A DNA stretch of 64,000 nucleotides from Lysobacter stagni (GTDB lineage: Bacteria > Pseudomonadota > Gammaproteobacteria > Xanthomonadales > Xanthomonadaceae): the NCBI RefSeq assembly GCF_030053425.1, contig NZ_JASGBI010000001.1:285001-349000 (forward strand). Direction: 5' to 3'. Numbering within the stretch: the stretch's first letter is position 1; each line of letters opens with the position of its first letter. The position numbers were made by a program, and so were the translations under genes. Below the pieces are notes generated by a model. That model had not been told where the DNA came from. It did no database searches and saw nothing but the letters and a program-made list of their open reading frames with translations. This document shows positions 39,257 through 49,917 of the stretch, in pieces.

Positions 39257-40203
39257 TCGCCACGCCCACGCCCACCGTGGCGCGACAACCGGCGCCGCCC
39301 ATCGAACTGCGCGATGACGCGCGCCGACCGGGCATGCCGCTGCTGTGGTTCGATGGCGAGTTGTCCAGCGCCGACACGCTGCAGGCACCGCTGACCACAC
39401 ACGCCATGCACTACGGCACCGGCGTGTTCGAAGGCATCCGCAGCTACGCCACGCGCGATGGCGCGGCGGTGTTCCGCCTGCGCGAACACCTGGAACGCAT
39501 GGGGCGCGGCGCCGACCTGCTGGGCATCGACTTCGATATCGAACAGGCCAGCGAGGCGACGCTGCAGACGCTGCGCGCGAACGGCCATCGCGATGCCTAC
39601 ATCCGCCCGCTCACGTGGCTGGGTACCGGCACGGACGGGGTGACCGTCGGCCTGGACGTGCCGGGGCTGAGCCAGCACTTCATGGTGGTCACGCTGCCCA
39701 CCGTGGTGCACCTCAACGGCAAGCGCTCGCGCCTGACCGTGTCGCCGTGGAAGCGCAACCCGGCCTCCTCGTTGCCACCGCTGAAGCTGTGCGGGGCATA
39801 CATCAACTCCATCCTCGCCAAGCGCGAGTCGCGCCTGCGCGGTTTCGACGAAGCGCTGTTCGTGGACGAACAGGGATACGTGGTCGAGTGCACCGGCGCG
39901 AACGTGTTCATGGTGCGAGGCGGCGAAGTGACCGCCGTCGAACACCGCGACGCGCTGCCCGGCATCACGCGCGACACGGTGATCGCGCTGACCGGCGCGC
40001 AATCGCGTCCGGTCACGCATCACGAGCTGCTGGATGCCGACGAGGTGTTCGTGTGCGGCACCGCGGCGGAAGTCGCACCGATCAGCGCGCTGGATCGCCG
40101 CGAGTTCGGCGACAACCCGGTGACCCGCGAGCTGCAGGCCCTGTACGCGCGTGTGGTGCGTGGCGAAGAAGCTTCGCATGCGCACTGGTTGACGTCGGTC
40201 TGA
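39247..40203 (+). CDS. ilvE: Branched-chain amino acid aminotransferase
   Basis: Fold type IV PLP aminotransferase that does the last step to Leu, Ile and Val. The 318-residue protein has MHYGTGVFEGIRSY (54-67), the PLP lysine K180 in LPPLKLCGAYINS, and ECTGANVFMV as the cofactor-contacting stretch. The N-terminal 20 residues are an unconserved Pro-rich extension; an internal start is possible. The ATG lies inside ilvM. Confidence 0.96.
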   Translation: MSMIATPTPTVARQPAPPIELRDDARRPGMPLLWFDGELSSADTLQAPLTTHAMHYGTGVFEGIRSYATRDGAAVFRLREHLERMGRGADLLGIDFDIEQASEATLQTLRANGHRDAYIRPLTWLGTGTDGVTVGLDVPGLSQHFMVVTLPTVVHLNGKRSRLTVSPWKRNPASSLPPLKLCGAYINSILAKRESRLRGFDEALFVDEQGYVVECTGANVFMVRGGEVTAVEHRDALPGITRDTVIALTGAQSRPVTHHELLDADEVFVCGTAAEVAPISALDRREFGDNPVTRELQALYARVVRGEEASHAHWLTSV

Positions 40204-40207
40204 TGCC

Positions 40208-41293
40208 ATGGACGGCGACGTAGCCACCGACGTACGTGTCACCGCCGCCGACGTGCTGGCGGCGCAGGCACGCCTGCGTCGCTACCTGCCGGCCACGCCA
40301 TTGCACCATGCCGAGCGTTTCGGCTGCTGGCTGAAGCTGGAGAACCTGCAGCGCACCGGGTCCTACAAGGTGCGCGGCGCCTTGAATGCATTGCTCGCGG
40401 CCCGCGAACGCGGCGACCACCGCACGGTGATCGCCGCTTCGGCGGGCAATCACGCTCAGGGCCTGGCATGGGCCGCATACCGCCTGGGCATCAACGCCAT
40501 CACCGTCATGCCGCGCGGCGCACCGCAGACCAAGATCGCCGGTGTGTCGCATTGGGGGGCCACCGTACGCCTGCACGGCGACAGCTACGACGAAGCCAAG
40601 GCCTTTGCGGCCGAGCTCGCCGCACAGAACGGCTATCGCGTGCTGTCCGCGTTCGATGATCCGGACGTCATCGCCGGCCAGGGCACGGTCGGCCTGGAGC
40701 TGGCCGCACTCGCGCCCGACGTCGTGCTGGTGCCGATCGGCGGCGGCGGCCTCGCCTCCGGTGTCGCGCTGGCATTGAAGTCTCAGGGCGTTCGCATCAT
40801 CGGTGCGCAGGTGGAGGGCGTGGATTCGATGCTGCGCGCCCTGCGCGGGGACCGCACGCCGCGCGAGCCGGCCGCCACGCTGGCCGATGGCGTGCGCGTG
40901 AGGCAACCCGGCGAACTGACGCAGCGTCTGCTGGCCAACCTCATCGACGACATCGTCGTCGTCCGCGAAGCCGAGCTGCGCGAGACGCTGGTGCGCCTGG
41001 CACTGGAAGAACACGTGATCGCCGAAGGTGCGGGCGCGCTGGCGCTGGCCGCCGGTCGCCGCATCGCCGGCAAACGCAAATGCGCCATCGTCTCCGGCGG
41101 AAATCTCGACGCCGGCGTGCTGGCGCAACTGCTGTCCGAGGTGCGCCCGCGCGCGCCGCGCCGGCCGCGTCGTCGCCACCGCGAGGCGTCGGCACCTGCG
41201 CTGGAGCCGGCCATCGCCACCCTGAATCCCACTCCCCCCAACCGCCCCCGCGCCGCCGCCGTCGTGCGCGTCCACGAGGAACTTTCCGCATGA
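40208..41293 (+). CDS. ilvA: Threonine ammonia-lyase, catalytic domain only
   Basis: PLP enzyme deaminating threonine to 2-ketobutyrate, the entry to isoleucine. K54 in [13 protein letters not shown] is the PLP lysine; [14 protein letters not shown] and the [10 protein letters not shown] phosphate loop follow. At 361 residues it lacks the two C-terminal ACT-like domains of the 514-residue enterobacterial enzyme. Instead, the last 45 or so residues are a low-complexity Arg/Pro/Ala tail. Feedback by isoleucine through the classical domain is therefore not expected. Context (inside the ilv-leu operon, ATGA overlap with leuA) argues for a biosynthetic role despite the TdcB-like length. Confidence 0.93.
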   Translation: MDGDVATDVRVTAADVLAAQARLRRYLPATPLHHAERFGCWLKLENLQRTGSYKVRGALNALLAARERGDHRTVIAASAGNHAQGLAWAAYRLGINAITVMPRGAPQTKIAGVSHWGATVRLHGDSYDEAKAFAAELAAQNGYRVLSAFDDPDVIAGQGTVGLELAALAPDVVLVPIGGGGLASGVALALKSQGVRIIGAQVEGVDSMLRALRGDRTPREPAATLADGVRVRQPGELTQRLLANLIDDIVVVREAELRETLVRLALEEHVIAEGAGALALAAGRRIAGKRKCAIVSGGNLDAGVLAQLLSEVRPRAPRRPRRRHREASAPALEPAIATLNPTPPNRPRAAAVVRVHEELSA

Positions 41294-42870
41294 ACGATCC
41301 CGCATCGCGAGTACGCATCTTCGACACCAGCCTGCGCGACGGCGAACAGTCGCCCGGTTGCAGCATGACCGCGCCGCAGAAGCTGCGCTTCGCGCACGCG
41401 CTCGCGGAGCTGGGTGTCGATGTGATCGAAGCGGGATTCCCCGCCAGTTCGGATGCCGACATGGAAGCCGTGCGCGCCATCGCCCGCGAGGTGCGAGGCG
41501 CCACCGTCGCCACGCTGGCACGCTGCCACACTGGCGACATTGAAGCCTGCGCCCGCGCACTGGACGGCGCGATCCATCCGCGCATCCACGTCTTCATCTC
41601 CACCAGCCCGCTGCATCGCGAACACAAGCTCGGCCTGAGCCGCGAGCAGGTGCTGGAGCGCGCGGTGATGGCCGTGGAGCTGGCACGCCAGTACGCCGAC
41701 GACGTGGAGTTCTCCGCCGAGGACGCGCTGCGCACCGAGCCCGACTTCCTCGCCCAGGCCTGCATCGCCGCCGTCGCGGCAGGCGCGCGCACGCTGAACA
41801 TTCCAGACACCGTCGGTTACACCACGCCGAGCGAGATCCGCACGCTGTTCGAGTACCTGCGCGCCGCGGTGCGCGAGTCCGGCGTCACGGGCGCCGAGCA
41901 CGCCATCTTCAGCGCGCACTGCCACAACGACCTGGGCCTGGCCGTCGCCAACTCGCTGGCCGCGATCGAAGGCGGCGCGCGCCAGGTGGAGTGCACGATC
42001 AACGGCATTGGCGAGCGCGCCGGCAACTGCGCCCTGGAAGAACTGGTGATGGCGCTGCGCGTGCGCGGCGAATACTACGGCGCGCATACGCGCATCGACA
42101 CGCGCCGCCTGGTACCGACCTCGCGCCTGCTCTCGCGCATCACCGGAATGGCCGTGCAGCGCAACAAGGCCGTGGTGGGACAGAACGCCTTCGCGCACGA
42201 GTCCGGCATCCACCAGCACGGCATGCTCAAGCACCGCGGCACGTACGAGATCATGCGACCGGAAGACGTCGGCTGGTCGCAGTCGCAGATGGTGATGGGC
42301 CGTCACAGCGGCCGCGCCGCGCTGTCCGACCGCCTGCAGACGCTGGGCTTCACCCTCGACGAGGCGCAACTCAACGCCGTGTTCGCCGGCTTCAAGGCGC
42401 TTGCCGAAAAGAAGCGCGAGGTCTTCGACGCCGACCTGGAAGCGCTGGTCACCGGCAGCGATGCGCGCGCGGCGCGCGGCTATCGCCTGTCGCGTCTGCA
42501 CGTCAGCACCGGCGTCGCACAGGACAGCCTGCCCACCGCCAGCGTGCAGCTGGTGAATGCCGATGGCGTCGTGGTCAGCGAGGCCGCGGTGGGCGATGGA
42601 CCGGTGCATGCCCTGTTCGCTGCGCTGGCGCGTGCCACCGGCATCGCGCTGGAGATCGACAGCTACCAGGTATCCAGCGTCACCACCGGCGACGACGCAC
42701 AGGGCCAGGCCCAGGTCATCGCGCGTGCCGATGGCCGCGAGCTGACGGGCTCTGGCACCAGCACCGACATCCTCGAGGCCAGCGCACTGGCGTGGCTGGA
42801 CATCGCCAACCGCCTGCTGCGCACGCGCCCATCCGTGGCCGCACCTGCGCGCAGCGCCGCCATCGCCTGA
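41290..42870 (+). CDS. leuA: 2-isopropylmalate synthase
   Basis: First committed step to leucine: acetyl-CoA plus 2-ketoisovalerate. The 526-residue protein has [12 protein letters not shown] near the N-terminus, the metal-binding [25 protein letters not shown], and the regulatory C-terminal domain from about 390 ([27 protein letters not shown]-like [14 protein letters not shown]), so leucine feedback should be retained. Its ATG overlaps the ilvA stop. Confidence 0.97.
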   Translation: MNDPASRVRIFDTSLRDGEQSPGCSMTAPQKLRFAHALAELGVDVIEAGFPASSDADMEAVRAIAREVRGATVATLARCHTGDIEACARALDGAIHPRIHVFISTSPLHREHKLGLSREQVLERAVMAVELARQYADDVEFSAEDALRTEPDFLAQACIAAVAAGARTLNIPDTVGYTTPSEIRTLFEYLRAAVRESGVTGAEHAIFSAHCHNDLGLAVANSLAAIEGGARQVECTINGIGERAGNCALEELVMALRVRGEYYGAHTRIDTRRLVPTSRLLSRITGMAVQRNKAVVGQNAFAHESGIHQHGMLKHRGTYEIMRPEDVGWSQSQMVMGRHSGRAALSDRLQTLGFTLDEAQLNAVFAGFKALAEKKREVFDADLEALVTGSDARAARGYRLSRLHVSTGVAQDSLPTASVQLVNADGVVVSEAAVGDGPVHALFAALARATGIALEIDSYQVSSVTTGDDAQGQAQVIARADGRELTGSGTSTDILEASALAWLDIANRLLRTRPSVAAPARSAAIA

Positions 42871-42903
42871 CCTTCTTCAACGAACTTCCAGCCATCGATC
42901 GAC

Positions 42904-44337
42904 ATGACCGACCAGCCCAGAACCCTGTTCGACAAACTGTGGGACGCCCACGTCGTCACGCCTGAAACCGAGGCGGCGCCGGCGATCCTCTACATCGACC
43001 TTCACCTGATCCACGAAGTCACCTCGCCGCAGGCCTTCGCCGAACTCGAACTGCGCGGCCTGCCCGTGCGGCGCGCGGACCGCACCAAGGGCACGCTCGA
43101 TCATTCCACCCCCACGCTGCCGGCGGATGTCGACGGCCAGCGTCCGTACATCAACGCCGACGCGCGCGCGCAGGTCGACACACTCCGTCGTAACTGCGCG
43201 CGGTTCGGCGTCGAGCTGTTCGACTACGACAGCCCGCAACGCGGCATCGTGCATGTGATGGGGCCGGAGCTGGGCCTCACGCAGCCGGGCCAGACCATCG
43301 TCTGCGGCGACAGCCACACCGCCACCCACGGCGCGTTCGGCGCGCTCGCCTTCGGCATCGGCACCAGCGAGGTCGGGCACGTACTGGCGACGCAATGCCT
43401 GCTGCAGCGCAAGCCGAAAACGCTGTCCATCACCGTGGAGGGCGAGCTCGCGCCGGGTGTCGGTGCGAAGGACCTGATCCTGCACGTGATCGGTGTGATC
43501 GGCGTCAACGGTGGCACGGGCCATGTCATCGAGTACCGGGGCTCGGCCATCCGTTCGCTGTCGATGGAGCAGCGCATGACGGTGTGCAACATGTCGATTG
43601 AAGCGGGCGCGCGCGCCGGCCTGATCGCGCCGGACCAGACCACCTTCGACTACCTGCGCGGAAAGCCGCGCGCCCCGCAGGACTTCGATGCCGCCATCGA
43701 AGCGTGGAAGCAGTTCCATACCGATGAGGGCGCGCACTTCGATCGCGAGGTGCGCATCGACGCGCGCGACATCCAGACCACCGTCACCTGGGGCACGCAT
43801 CCGGGCCAGGTGGCCGCAATCGCCGCCAACGTTCCGAGCGGAGACGGCGACGACGCCAAGGCGCGCGACTACATGGGCTGGACCGCGGGAGCCGCGCTGG
43901 CCGGGCGGGCGGTCGACGTGGTGTTCGTCGGCAGCTGCACCAACTCGCGTCTGTCGGACCTGCGCGAAGCGGCCAGCGTGCTGCGAAACCGCCGCGTGCA
44001 TCCGCGCGTTCGCATGCTGGTGGTTCCGGGTTCGGAGCAGGTCAAGCGCGAGGCGGAAGCCGAGGGCATTGACCGCATCGTGCGCGCCGCGGGTGCGGAG
44101 TGGCGCGAGCCGGGCTGCTCGATGTGCATCGCCATGAACGGCGACATGGTCGGCCCGGGGCAGTTGGCCGTCTCCACCAGCAACCGCAATTTCGAGGGCC
44201 GGCAGGGCAAGGGGGCACGCACCGTGCTCGCTTCGCCGCTCACCGCCGCCGCGTGCGCGGTGGCTGGCGAGATCACCGACCCGCGCCCGTACCTGACCAC
44301 CGCGCCGGCGCCTGCCGCCGAGCTGGAGACCGCCTGA
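42904..44337 (+). CDS. leuC: 3-isopropylmalate dehydratase, large subunit
   Basis: Aconitase-family isomerase subunit carrying the 4Fe-4S cluster. The 477-residue protein has cluster cysteines in [11 protein letters not shown] and [11 protein letters not shown], with [20 protein letters not shown] in the N-terminal part. Works with LeuD, whose ATG is inside its TGATG stop. Separated from leuA by 33 bases. Confidence 0.97.
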   Translation: MTDQPRTLFDKLWDAHVVTPETEAAPAILYIDLHLIHEVTSPQAFAELELRGLPVRRADRTKGTLDHSTPTLPADVDGQRPYINADARAQVDTLRRNCARFGVELFDYDSPQRGIVHVMGPELGLTQPGQTIVCGDSHTATHGAFGALAFGIGTSEVGHVLATQCLLQRKPKTLSITVEGELAPGVGAKDLILHVIGVIGVNGGTGHVIEYRGSAIRSLSMEQRMTVCNMSIEAGARAGLIAPDQTTFDYLRGKPRAPQDFDAAIEAWKQFHTDEGAHFDREVRIDARDIQTTVTWGTHPGQVAAIAANVPSGDGDDAKARDYMGWTAGAALAGRAVDVVFVGSCTNSRLSDLREAASVLRNRRVHPRVRMLVVPGSEQVKREAEAEGIDRIVRAAGAEWREPGCSMCIAMNGDMVGPGQLAVSTSNRNFEGRQGKGARTVLASPLTAAACAVAGEITDPRPYLTTAPAPAAELETA

Positions 44338-44936
44338 TGCAACCGATCACCGAGATCGTCTCGCGCACCGTGGTGCTGCGTGAACGCAACATCGACACCG
44401 ACCAGATCATCCCCGCGCGCTTCCTCACCACGACCGAGCGCAAGGGGCTGGGCAAGCACGCGTTCAACGATTGGCGCAGCCTTCCCGATGGTTCGCCGAA
44501 CCCGGATTTCCCGTTCAACCGCGCCGAGAACATCGGTGCGCGCATCCTGGTCGCCGGTCGCAACTTCGGTTGCGGCTCCTCGCGCGAGCACGCGCCATGG
44601 GCACTGACCGACCTGGGCCTGCGCGCGGTGATCAGCGCCGAGATCGCCGACATCTTCCGCAGCAACGCGCTGAAGAACGGCCTGCTGCCCATCGTGCTGG
44701 ACGAGGCCGTCGTCGACGCGCTGCTCGACCAGCCCGGTGTGGAACTGCGCATCGACGTGGCACAGCGCAGCGTGACGCTTCCCGACGGCTCGGCCGTGCA
44801 GTTCCCCCTCGATGCGTTCGCCCGGACCTGCCTGCTGGAGGGCGTGGACCAGCTGGGCTATCTGCTGAAGCAGAACGACGCCATCACACGCTTTGAACAA
44901 CAACGCCAGACCCAGGAGTTCCGCCATGCAAGCTGA
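44337..44936 (+). CDS. leuD: 3-isopropylmalate dehydratase, small subunit
   Basis: The 199-residue swivelling subunit of the isomerase. [13 protein letters not shown] near residue 18 and [17 protein letters not shown] near 75 are LeuD signatures. It starts in the leuC stop and its final 11 bases overlap leuB, so the four leu genes are translated in close coupling. Confidence 0.97.
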   Translation: MQPITEIVSRTVVLRERNIDTDQIIPARFLTTTERKGLGKHAFNDWRSLPDGSPNPDFPFNRAENIGARILVAGRNFGCGSSREHAPWALTDLGLRAVISAEIADIFRSNALKNGLLPIVLDEAVVDALLDQPGVELRIDVAQRSVTLPDGSAVQFPLDAFARTCLLEGVDQLGYLLKQNDAITRFEQQRQTQEFRHAS

Positions 44937-46014
44937 GATCGTCGTGCTGCCGGGCGACGGTATCGGCCCGGAAGTCACCGCCGCCGCGGTGCAGGTGCTG
45001 GCCGCCGTCGGCCAACGTTACGGCCATGCCTTCCGCTTCGAGGAGAAGCTGATCGGTGGCGCCGCCATCGACGCCACCGGTGAGCCGCTGCCGATGGACA
45101 CGCTGGCCGCCGCGCAGCGCGCGGACGCGGTGCTGCTCGGTGCGGTGGGCGGGCCGAAGTGGTCCGACCCCAAGGCAAAGGTACGTCCCGAGCAGGGACT
45201 GCTGGCCATCCGCAAGGCGCTGGGCCTGTACGCCAACCTGCGTCCGGTGAAGCCGCATCCCGCCGCGCTCGGCGCGTCGCCGATCAAGCCGCACCTGCTC
45301 ACGGGCGTGGACCTGCTGGTGGTGCGCGAACTCACTGGCGGCATCTACTTCGGGCAGAAGCAACGCCGTGCCGACGCGGCCAGCGACCTGTGCGAGTACA
45401 CCGTCACCGAGATCGAGCGCGTGGTCCGTCGCGCGTGCGTGCTGGCGGGCGGACGTCGCGGCCACGTGACGTCGGTCGACAAGGCCAACGTCCTGGAGAC
45501 CTCGCGTCTGTGGCGCGAGGTGGCCACGCGCGTGGTACGCGACGAATTCCCGGACATCACACTCGAACACCAGCTCGTCGACTCGATGGCGATGCACCTG
45601 CTGGCCAAACCGCGTGAATACGATGTGATCGTGACCGAGAACATGTTCGGCGACATCCTCACCGACGAAGCCTCGATGCTGGCCGGCTCGCTGGGACTGC
45701 TGCCCTCGGCTTCGCTCGGCGAGGGTCGCGTGGGGCTGTACGAACCCATCCACGGCTCCGCCCCCGACATCGCTGGTCGCGACATCGCCAACCCGTACGC
45801 GACGATCCTCAGCGCGGCCATGCTGCTGCGTCATTCACTGGGACTGGAGTCGGAAGCGCGCTGCGTGGAGAAGGCCGTCGATGGCGCGCTCGACCACGCG
45901 GTCTTCACATCCGATCTCGCTCCGGCAGGACGGGGCGTGGGCACGCGTGCGGCGACGGCCGCCGTCCTCGAGCAGCTTCAGCTGGAATGTCACCCAGTGG
46001 TCATGCGCGACTGA
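44926..46014 (+). CDS. leuB: 3-isopropylmalate dehydrogenase
   Basis: Oxidatively decarboxylates 3-isopropylmalate. The 362-residue protein starts at the ATG at 44926 with AGGAG seven bases before it (within leuD). [12 protein letters not shown] opens the Rossmann-like fold; [21 protein letters not shown] and the metal/substrate signature [19 protein letters not shown] follow. Last gene of the 11.5-kb ilv-leu unit; no strong terminator is seen directly after it. Confidence 0.97.
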   Translation: MQAEIVVLPGDGIGPEVTAAAVQVLAAVGQRYGHAFRFEEKLIGGAAIDATGEPLPMDTLAAAQRADAVLLGAVGGPKWSDPKAKVRPEQGLLAIRKALGLYANLRPVKPHPAALGASPIKPHLLTGVDLLVVRELTGGIYFGQKQRRADAASDLCEYTVTEIERVVRRACVLAGGRRGHVTSVDKANVLETSRLWREVATRVVRDEFPDITLEHQLVDSMAMHLLAKPREYDVIVTENMFGDILTDEASMLAGSLGLLPSASLGEGRVGLYEPIHGSAPDIAGRDIANPYATILSAAMLLRHSLGLESEARCVEKAVDGALDHAVFTSDLAPAGRGVGTRAATAAVLEQLQLECHPVVMRD

Positions 46015-46071
46015 CGCACCAACGGGTTCGTCGCATTGCGCGACGGCCCGCCAACGGCTAGCGTGCGCGCC

Positions 46072-46701
46072 ATGACCTCCGCGCGCGCGCTCGCCGTCCT
46101 GTTGATCCCGCTGGCCCTGGTTGCCTGCCGTTCCGACCCCGCGGTCGCGTCCGGCGCCGCGAATGCCGTCCCGATGGGCGAGCCGGCCGACGCCTTCTTC
46201 CGCAATCTCTCCACGCTGTGCGGCAAGGCATTCGCCGGACGCGTGGAGGTGGACCGCCCGACGCCGGCCGGTATGAGTCCCTTCGCCGGCAAGCGGCTGA
46301 TCATGCACGTGCGCGAATGCACGGCCGACACCATTCGCATTCCGCTGGTGGTCGGCGACGACCGCTCGCGAACCTGGGTGCTGACGCGCACGCAACAGGG
46401 CCTGCGCCTGGAACACGATCACCGCCATTCCGACGGCCGCGAAGATCCGGTATCGATGTACGGCGGCGACAGCACGAGCGACGGCACCGCCGTGCGGCAG
46501 GTGTTTCCCGCCGACGAAGCCTCCAAAGCGATGTTCGCGCGCGAAGACCGCGCGGTGTCGATCACCAACGTGTGGGCGATGGAGATCGAACCGGGGGATC
46601 GCTTCGTCTACGAGCTCTCGCGCCCCGGTCGACTGTTCCGCGTGGAGTTCGACCTGACCAAACCAGTGAAGCCGCCACCGCCCCCATGGGGCTGGCGCTG
46701 A
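46072..46701 (+). CDS. Lipoprotein of unknown function
   Basis: A 209-residue lipoprotein: the signal peptide ends in LALVAC. The mature part has a conserved-looking C-terminal region (ITNVWAMEIEPGDRFVYELSRPGRLFRVEFDL) and ends in a Pro-rich PPPPPWGWR tail. I do not recognise a named family. The ATG at 46072 directly precedes the signal sequence. It follows leuB by 57 bases and could be read through from the leucine genes. It ends at a shared terminator with the convergent efflux operon. Confidence 0.72.
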   Translation: MTSARALAVLLIPLALVACRSDPAVASGAANAVPMGEPADAFFRNLSTLCGKAFAGRVEVDRPTPAGMSPFAGKRLIMHVRECTADTIRIPLVVGDDRSRTWVLTRTQQGLRLEHDHRHSDGREDPVSMYGGDSTSDGTAVRQVFPADEASKAMFAREDRAVSITNVWAMEIEPGDRFVYELSRPGRLFRVEFDLTKPVKPPPPPWGWR

Positions 46702-46712
46702 GCGGATGAACG

Positions 46713-46739
46713 AAAAGGGCGCCGCGAGGCGCCCTTCTC
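46713..46739. terminator. Bidirectional terminator between lipoprotein and efflux operon
   Basis: Stem AAAGGGCGCC/GGCGCCCTT with a GCGA-type loop. It has A residues before it and CTTCTCGTT after it, so it can act for the plus-strand lipoprotein gene and, on the minus strand (TTTTCGTTC tail), for the RND operon. Confidence 0.75.
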
Positions 46740-46745
46740 GTTGCA

Positions 46746-49700
46746 TCACGCCGTCTGCGGCGCCTTCACGCGGAACCACGCCGCGTACAGCGCGGGCAGG
46801 AACAGCAGCGTCAGGAACGTGGCCACGGTCAGGCCGCCCATGATCGCCACCGCCATCGGACCGAAGAACGCGCTGCGCGAGAGCGGGATCATCGCCAGGA
46901 TCGCGGCGAGCGCGGTCAGCACGATGGGGCGGAAACGCCGTACCGTTGCTTCGACGATCGCTTCCCACGGTGTCGCGCCTTCGCCGATGTCGTGCTCGAT
47001 CTGGTCCACCAGGATGACCGAGTTGCGCATGATCATGCCCGCCAGCGCGATCGTACCGAGCATCGCGACGAAGCCGAACGGCACGCGGAAGACCAGCAGG
47101 AACAACGTGACGCCGATCAGGCCCAGCGGTGCGGTCAGCAGCACCATGAAGCTGCGCGTGAAACTGCGCAGCTGCAGCATCAGCAGCGTGAACACCACGA
47201 ACAGGAACAGCGGCATGCCGGCGACGATCGACCGTTGGCCGCGCCCGGAGTCTTCCACGCTGCCGCCGACGTCGATCGAATAGCCGTACGGCAGCTGCGC
47301 GCGCAGGTCGTCCAGGGTCGGCGAGATCTGCGCGGTCACCGTGGCCGGCTGCGTACCGTCGTAGATGTCGGCGCGCACGGTCATCGTGGGCTGGCGATCG
47401 CGGTGCCAGATGATGCCTTCCTCGAAACCATAGTCGAGCGTGGCGATCTGCGTGAGGGGCACGCTCTTGCCGCTTTCGGTGGGCACCATCAGGCTGCCGA
47501 GCATGTCCAGGCGCAGGCGTTCCTCAGCCGGGCCGCGCAGGAGCATTTCGATCAGCTCGTTGCCTTCACGGTAGGTGCTGATGTGCGAGCCCGACAGCGA
47601 GCTGGACAGGAACTGCGCCAGCCGCGCCGAACTCACGCCCAGTGCGCGGGCGCGCTCCTGATCGACGACCAGCCTCACGACCTTGTTCGGCTCGTCCCAG
47701 TCCAGGTTCACGTTGGCGACGTGCGGGTTCTCGCGGAACTTCTTCTGCACCTGGTAGGCGATCTGGCGCACCTTGTCGATGTGCTCGCCGGACACGCGGA
47801 ACTGCACCGGATAACCGACCGGCGGACCGTTCTCCAGGCGCGTCACGCGCATCTGCAGTTCGGGGAAGCGCTTGAAGACATCCTCGATCAGCCAGGTGCG
47901 GATCTCCTCGCGCGCTTCCAGGTCCTTCGGCGTCAGCACGAACTGCGCGAAGTTGGCCGCCGGCAGTTGCTGGTCGAGCGGCAGGTAATAGCGCGGCGAA
48001 CCGGTTCCGACGTAGGCGACGTAGTTGGCCAGGTCCTTGCGCGACGCCAGGATCTTCTCCAGCCGCTGCGCCTGGGTCGTGGTGGCGCGCAGGGAGCTGC
48101 CTTCGGCCAGTTCGATGTCGACCATCAGTTCCGGACGCGTGGAATCCGGGAAGAACTGCTGGGGCACGAAACGGAACAGGAACAACGCGGCGACGAACGA
48201 CGCGGCCGTGATCGCGATGACCAGCCAGCGGCGACGCACGCAGAACGTCACCCATTCGCGGAACCGCACGTAGAACTTCGTCGCGTACGGATCGTGCGCA
48301 TGGCCGTCGATCGGCGGCTTGGGCGCGATGTAGTCGTGCAGCGCGGGGAAGCGGCTGGCGATGCGCTCGCGGAACGCATGCCAACGCGCCGGCAGCGAGC
48401 CGGGCTTCGGTGGCGCTGCGGCGTGACCGTAGTCGGGAAGCAGCTTGTCGCCCAGGTAGGGAATGAACGCCACCGCGGCGATCCACGACACCAGCAGTGC
48501 GATGGTCACCACTTCGAACAGCGAGCGCGTGTACTCGCCCGTGCTCGACTTGGCCGTGGCGATCGGCAGGAAGCCGGCGGCGGTGATGAGCGTGCCGGTC
48601 AACATCGGGAACGCGGTGGAATCCCACGCGAACGCGGCGGCCTTCAGGCGACTGAAGCCCTGCTCCATCTTGATGGCCATCATCTCCACCGCGATGATCG
48701 CGTCGTCGACGAGCAGGCCCAGCGCCAGCACCAGCGCACCCAGCGAGATCTTGTGCAGGCCCACGCCGAACAGGTCCATCACGGCGAACGTCATCGCCAG
48801 CACCAGCGGGATGGACAGCGCGACCACGAACCCGGTGCGCAGGCCCAGCGAGAAGAAGCTCACCAGCAGCACGATGGCCACCGCCTCGGACAGCACGCGC
48901 ACGAACTCGCCGACGGATTCCGTCACGGCAGCGGGCTGGTCGGCGACCTTGCGCAGCTCCATGCCGGCCGGCAACGTCTTCTGCAGCGCGGCGAATTCGG
49001 TCTCGAGCGTCTTGCCGAGCTTGAGGATGTCGCCACCTTCCTTCATCGCCACGCCGATGCCGATGGCGTCCTCTCCCATGAAGCGCATGCGGGGCGCAGG
49101 CGGATCGGAGAAGCCGCGACGCACGTCGGCCACGTCGGCCAGGCGGAAGGTGCGGTCGCCCACGCGGATGGGGAATTCGCGGATCTCGTCGACGGACTTG
49201 AACTTTCCGCCCACGCGCAACGGCACGCGCGTGCTTCCGGTTTCGAAGAAGCCGGCCGGCACCATCGCGTTCTGTTCGTCCAGCGCCTGCTGCACGGCCG
49301 CGGCCGGCACGCCCAGCGTGGACAGCTTCACGTTGGACAGCTCGACCCAGACCTTTTCGTCCTGCACGCCGAACAGCTCGATCTTGCCCACGTCGGGCAG
49401 CTTCTGCAGCTGCAGCTGCACGCGGTCGGCGTAGTCCTTGAGGACCGCGTAATCGAAACCCTTGCCGGTGAGCGCGTAGATGTTGCCGAAGGTATCGCCG
49501 AACTCATCGTTGAAGAACGGACCGACGACGTCGCTGGGCAACGTGGGCCGGATGTCGCCGATCTTCTTGCGCACCTGGTACCAAAGCGGCGGGATGTCCT
49601 TCGAACGCAGCGAATCCTTGGCGACGAACATCACCTGCGATTCGCCGGCGCGCGAGTACGAGCGGATGAACTCGTACTGCCCGGTCTCCATCAGTTTCTT

Positions 49701-49910
49701 CTCGACGCGCTCGGTGACCTGTCGCGAGACCTCCTCGGCGGTGGCGCCCGGCCACAGCGTGCGGATCACCATCACCTTGAAGGTGAATGACGGGTCTTCG
49801 CTGCGTCCCAGGCGCAGGTACGAGAACGTGCCGGCGATGGCCATCACCAGCATCGCGTAGACGATCAGGCTGCGATGGCGCAGCGCCCATTCGGAGAGGT
49901 TGAAGCGCAT
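46746..49910 (-). CDS. RND efflux transporter, inner-membrane pump
   Basis: A 1054-residue proton-driven exporter of the AcrB/HAE1 type: 12 membrane helices with two large periplasmic loops. The N-terminal helix is followed by PGATAEEVSRQVTERVE; TM4 has GLLVDDAIIAVEMMA with the proton-relay aspartates, and TM10-12 regions (MIMRNSVILVDQIEHD; RRFRPIVLTALAAILAMIPL) are typical. It lies 7 bases after its adaptor gene; no outer-membrane factor is in the operon, but tolC is 2.8 kb upstream. Substrates are unknown. The divergent TetR gene probably controls it. Confidence 0.95.
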   Translation of the reverse strand: MRFNLSEWALRHRSLIVYAMLVMAIAGTFSYLRLGRSEDPSFTFKVMVIRTLWPGATAEEVSRQVTERVEKKLMETGQYEFIRSYSRAGESQVMFVAKDSLRSKDIPPLWYQVRKKIGDIRPTLPSDVVGPFFNDEFGDTFGNIYALTGKGFDYAVLKDYADRVQLQLQKLPDVGKIELFGVQDEKVWVELSNVKLSTLGVPAAAVQQALDEQNAMVPAGFFETGSTRVPLRVGGKFKSVDEIREFPIRVGDRTFRLADVADVRRGFSDPPAPRMRFMGEDAIGIGVAMKEGGDILKLGKTLETEFAALQKTLPAGMELRKVADQPAAVTESVGEFVRVLSEAVAIVLLVSFFSLGLRTGFVVALSIPLVLAMTFAVMDLFGVGLHKISLGALVLALGLLVDDAIIAVEMMAIKMEQGFSRLKAAAFAWDSTAFPMLTGTLITAAGFLPIATAKSSTGEYTRSLFEVVTIALLVSWIAAVAFIPYLGDKLLPDYGHAAAPPKPGSLPARWHAFRERIASRFPALHDYIAPKPPIDGHAHDPYATKFYVRFREWVTFCVRRRWLVIAITAASFVAALFLFRFVPQQFFPDSTRPELMVDIELAEGSSLRATTTQAQRLEKILASRKDLANYVAYVGTGSPRYYLPLDQQLPAANFAQFVLTPKDLEAREEIRTWLIEDVFKRFPELQMRVTRLENGPPVGYPVQFRVSGEHIDKVRQIAYQVQKKFRENPHVANVNLDWDEPNKVVRLVVDQERARALGVSSARLAQFLSSSLSGSHISTYREGNELIEMLLRGPAEERLRLDMLGSLMVPTESGKSVPLTQIATLDYGFEEGIIWHRDRQPTMTVRADIYDGTQPATVTAQISPTLDDLRAQLPYGYSIDVGGSVEDSGRGQRSIVAGMPLFLFVVFTLLMLQLRSFTRSFMVLLTAPLGLIGVTLFLLVFRVPFGFVAMLGTIALAGMIMRNSVILVDQIEHDIGEGATPWEAIVEATVRRFRPIVLTALAAILAMIPLSRSAFFGPMAVAIMGGLTVATFLTLLFLPALYAAWFRVKAPQTA

Positions 49911-49917
49911 GGCGGCC

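Noticed and set aside
46992..49790. A 932-codon plus-strand open frame
   Set aside because: Antisense shadow of the RND pump gene with His/Arg-rich composition.
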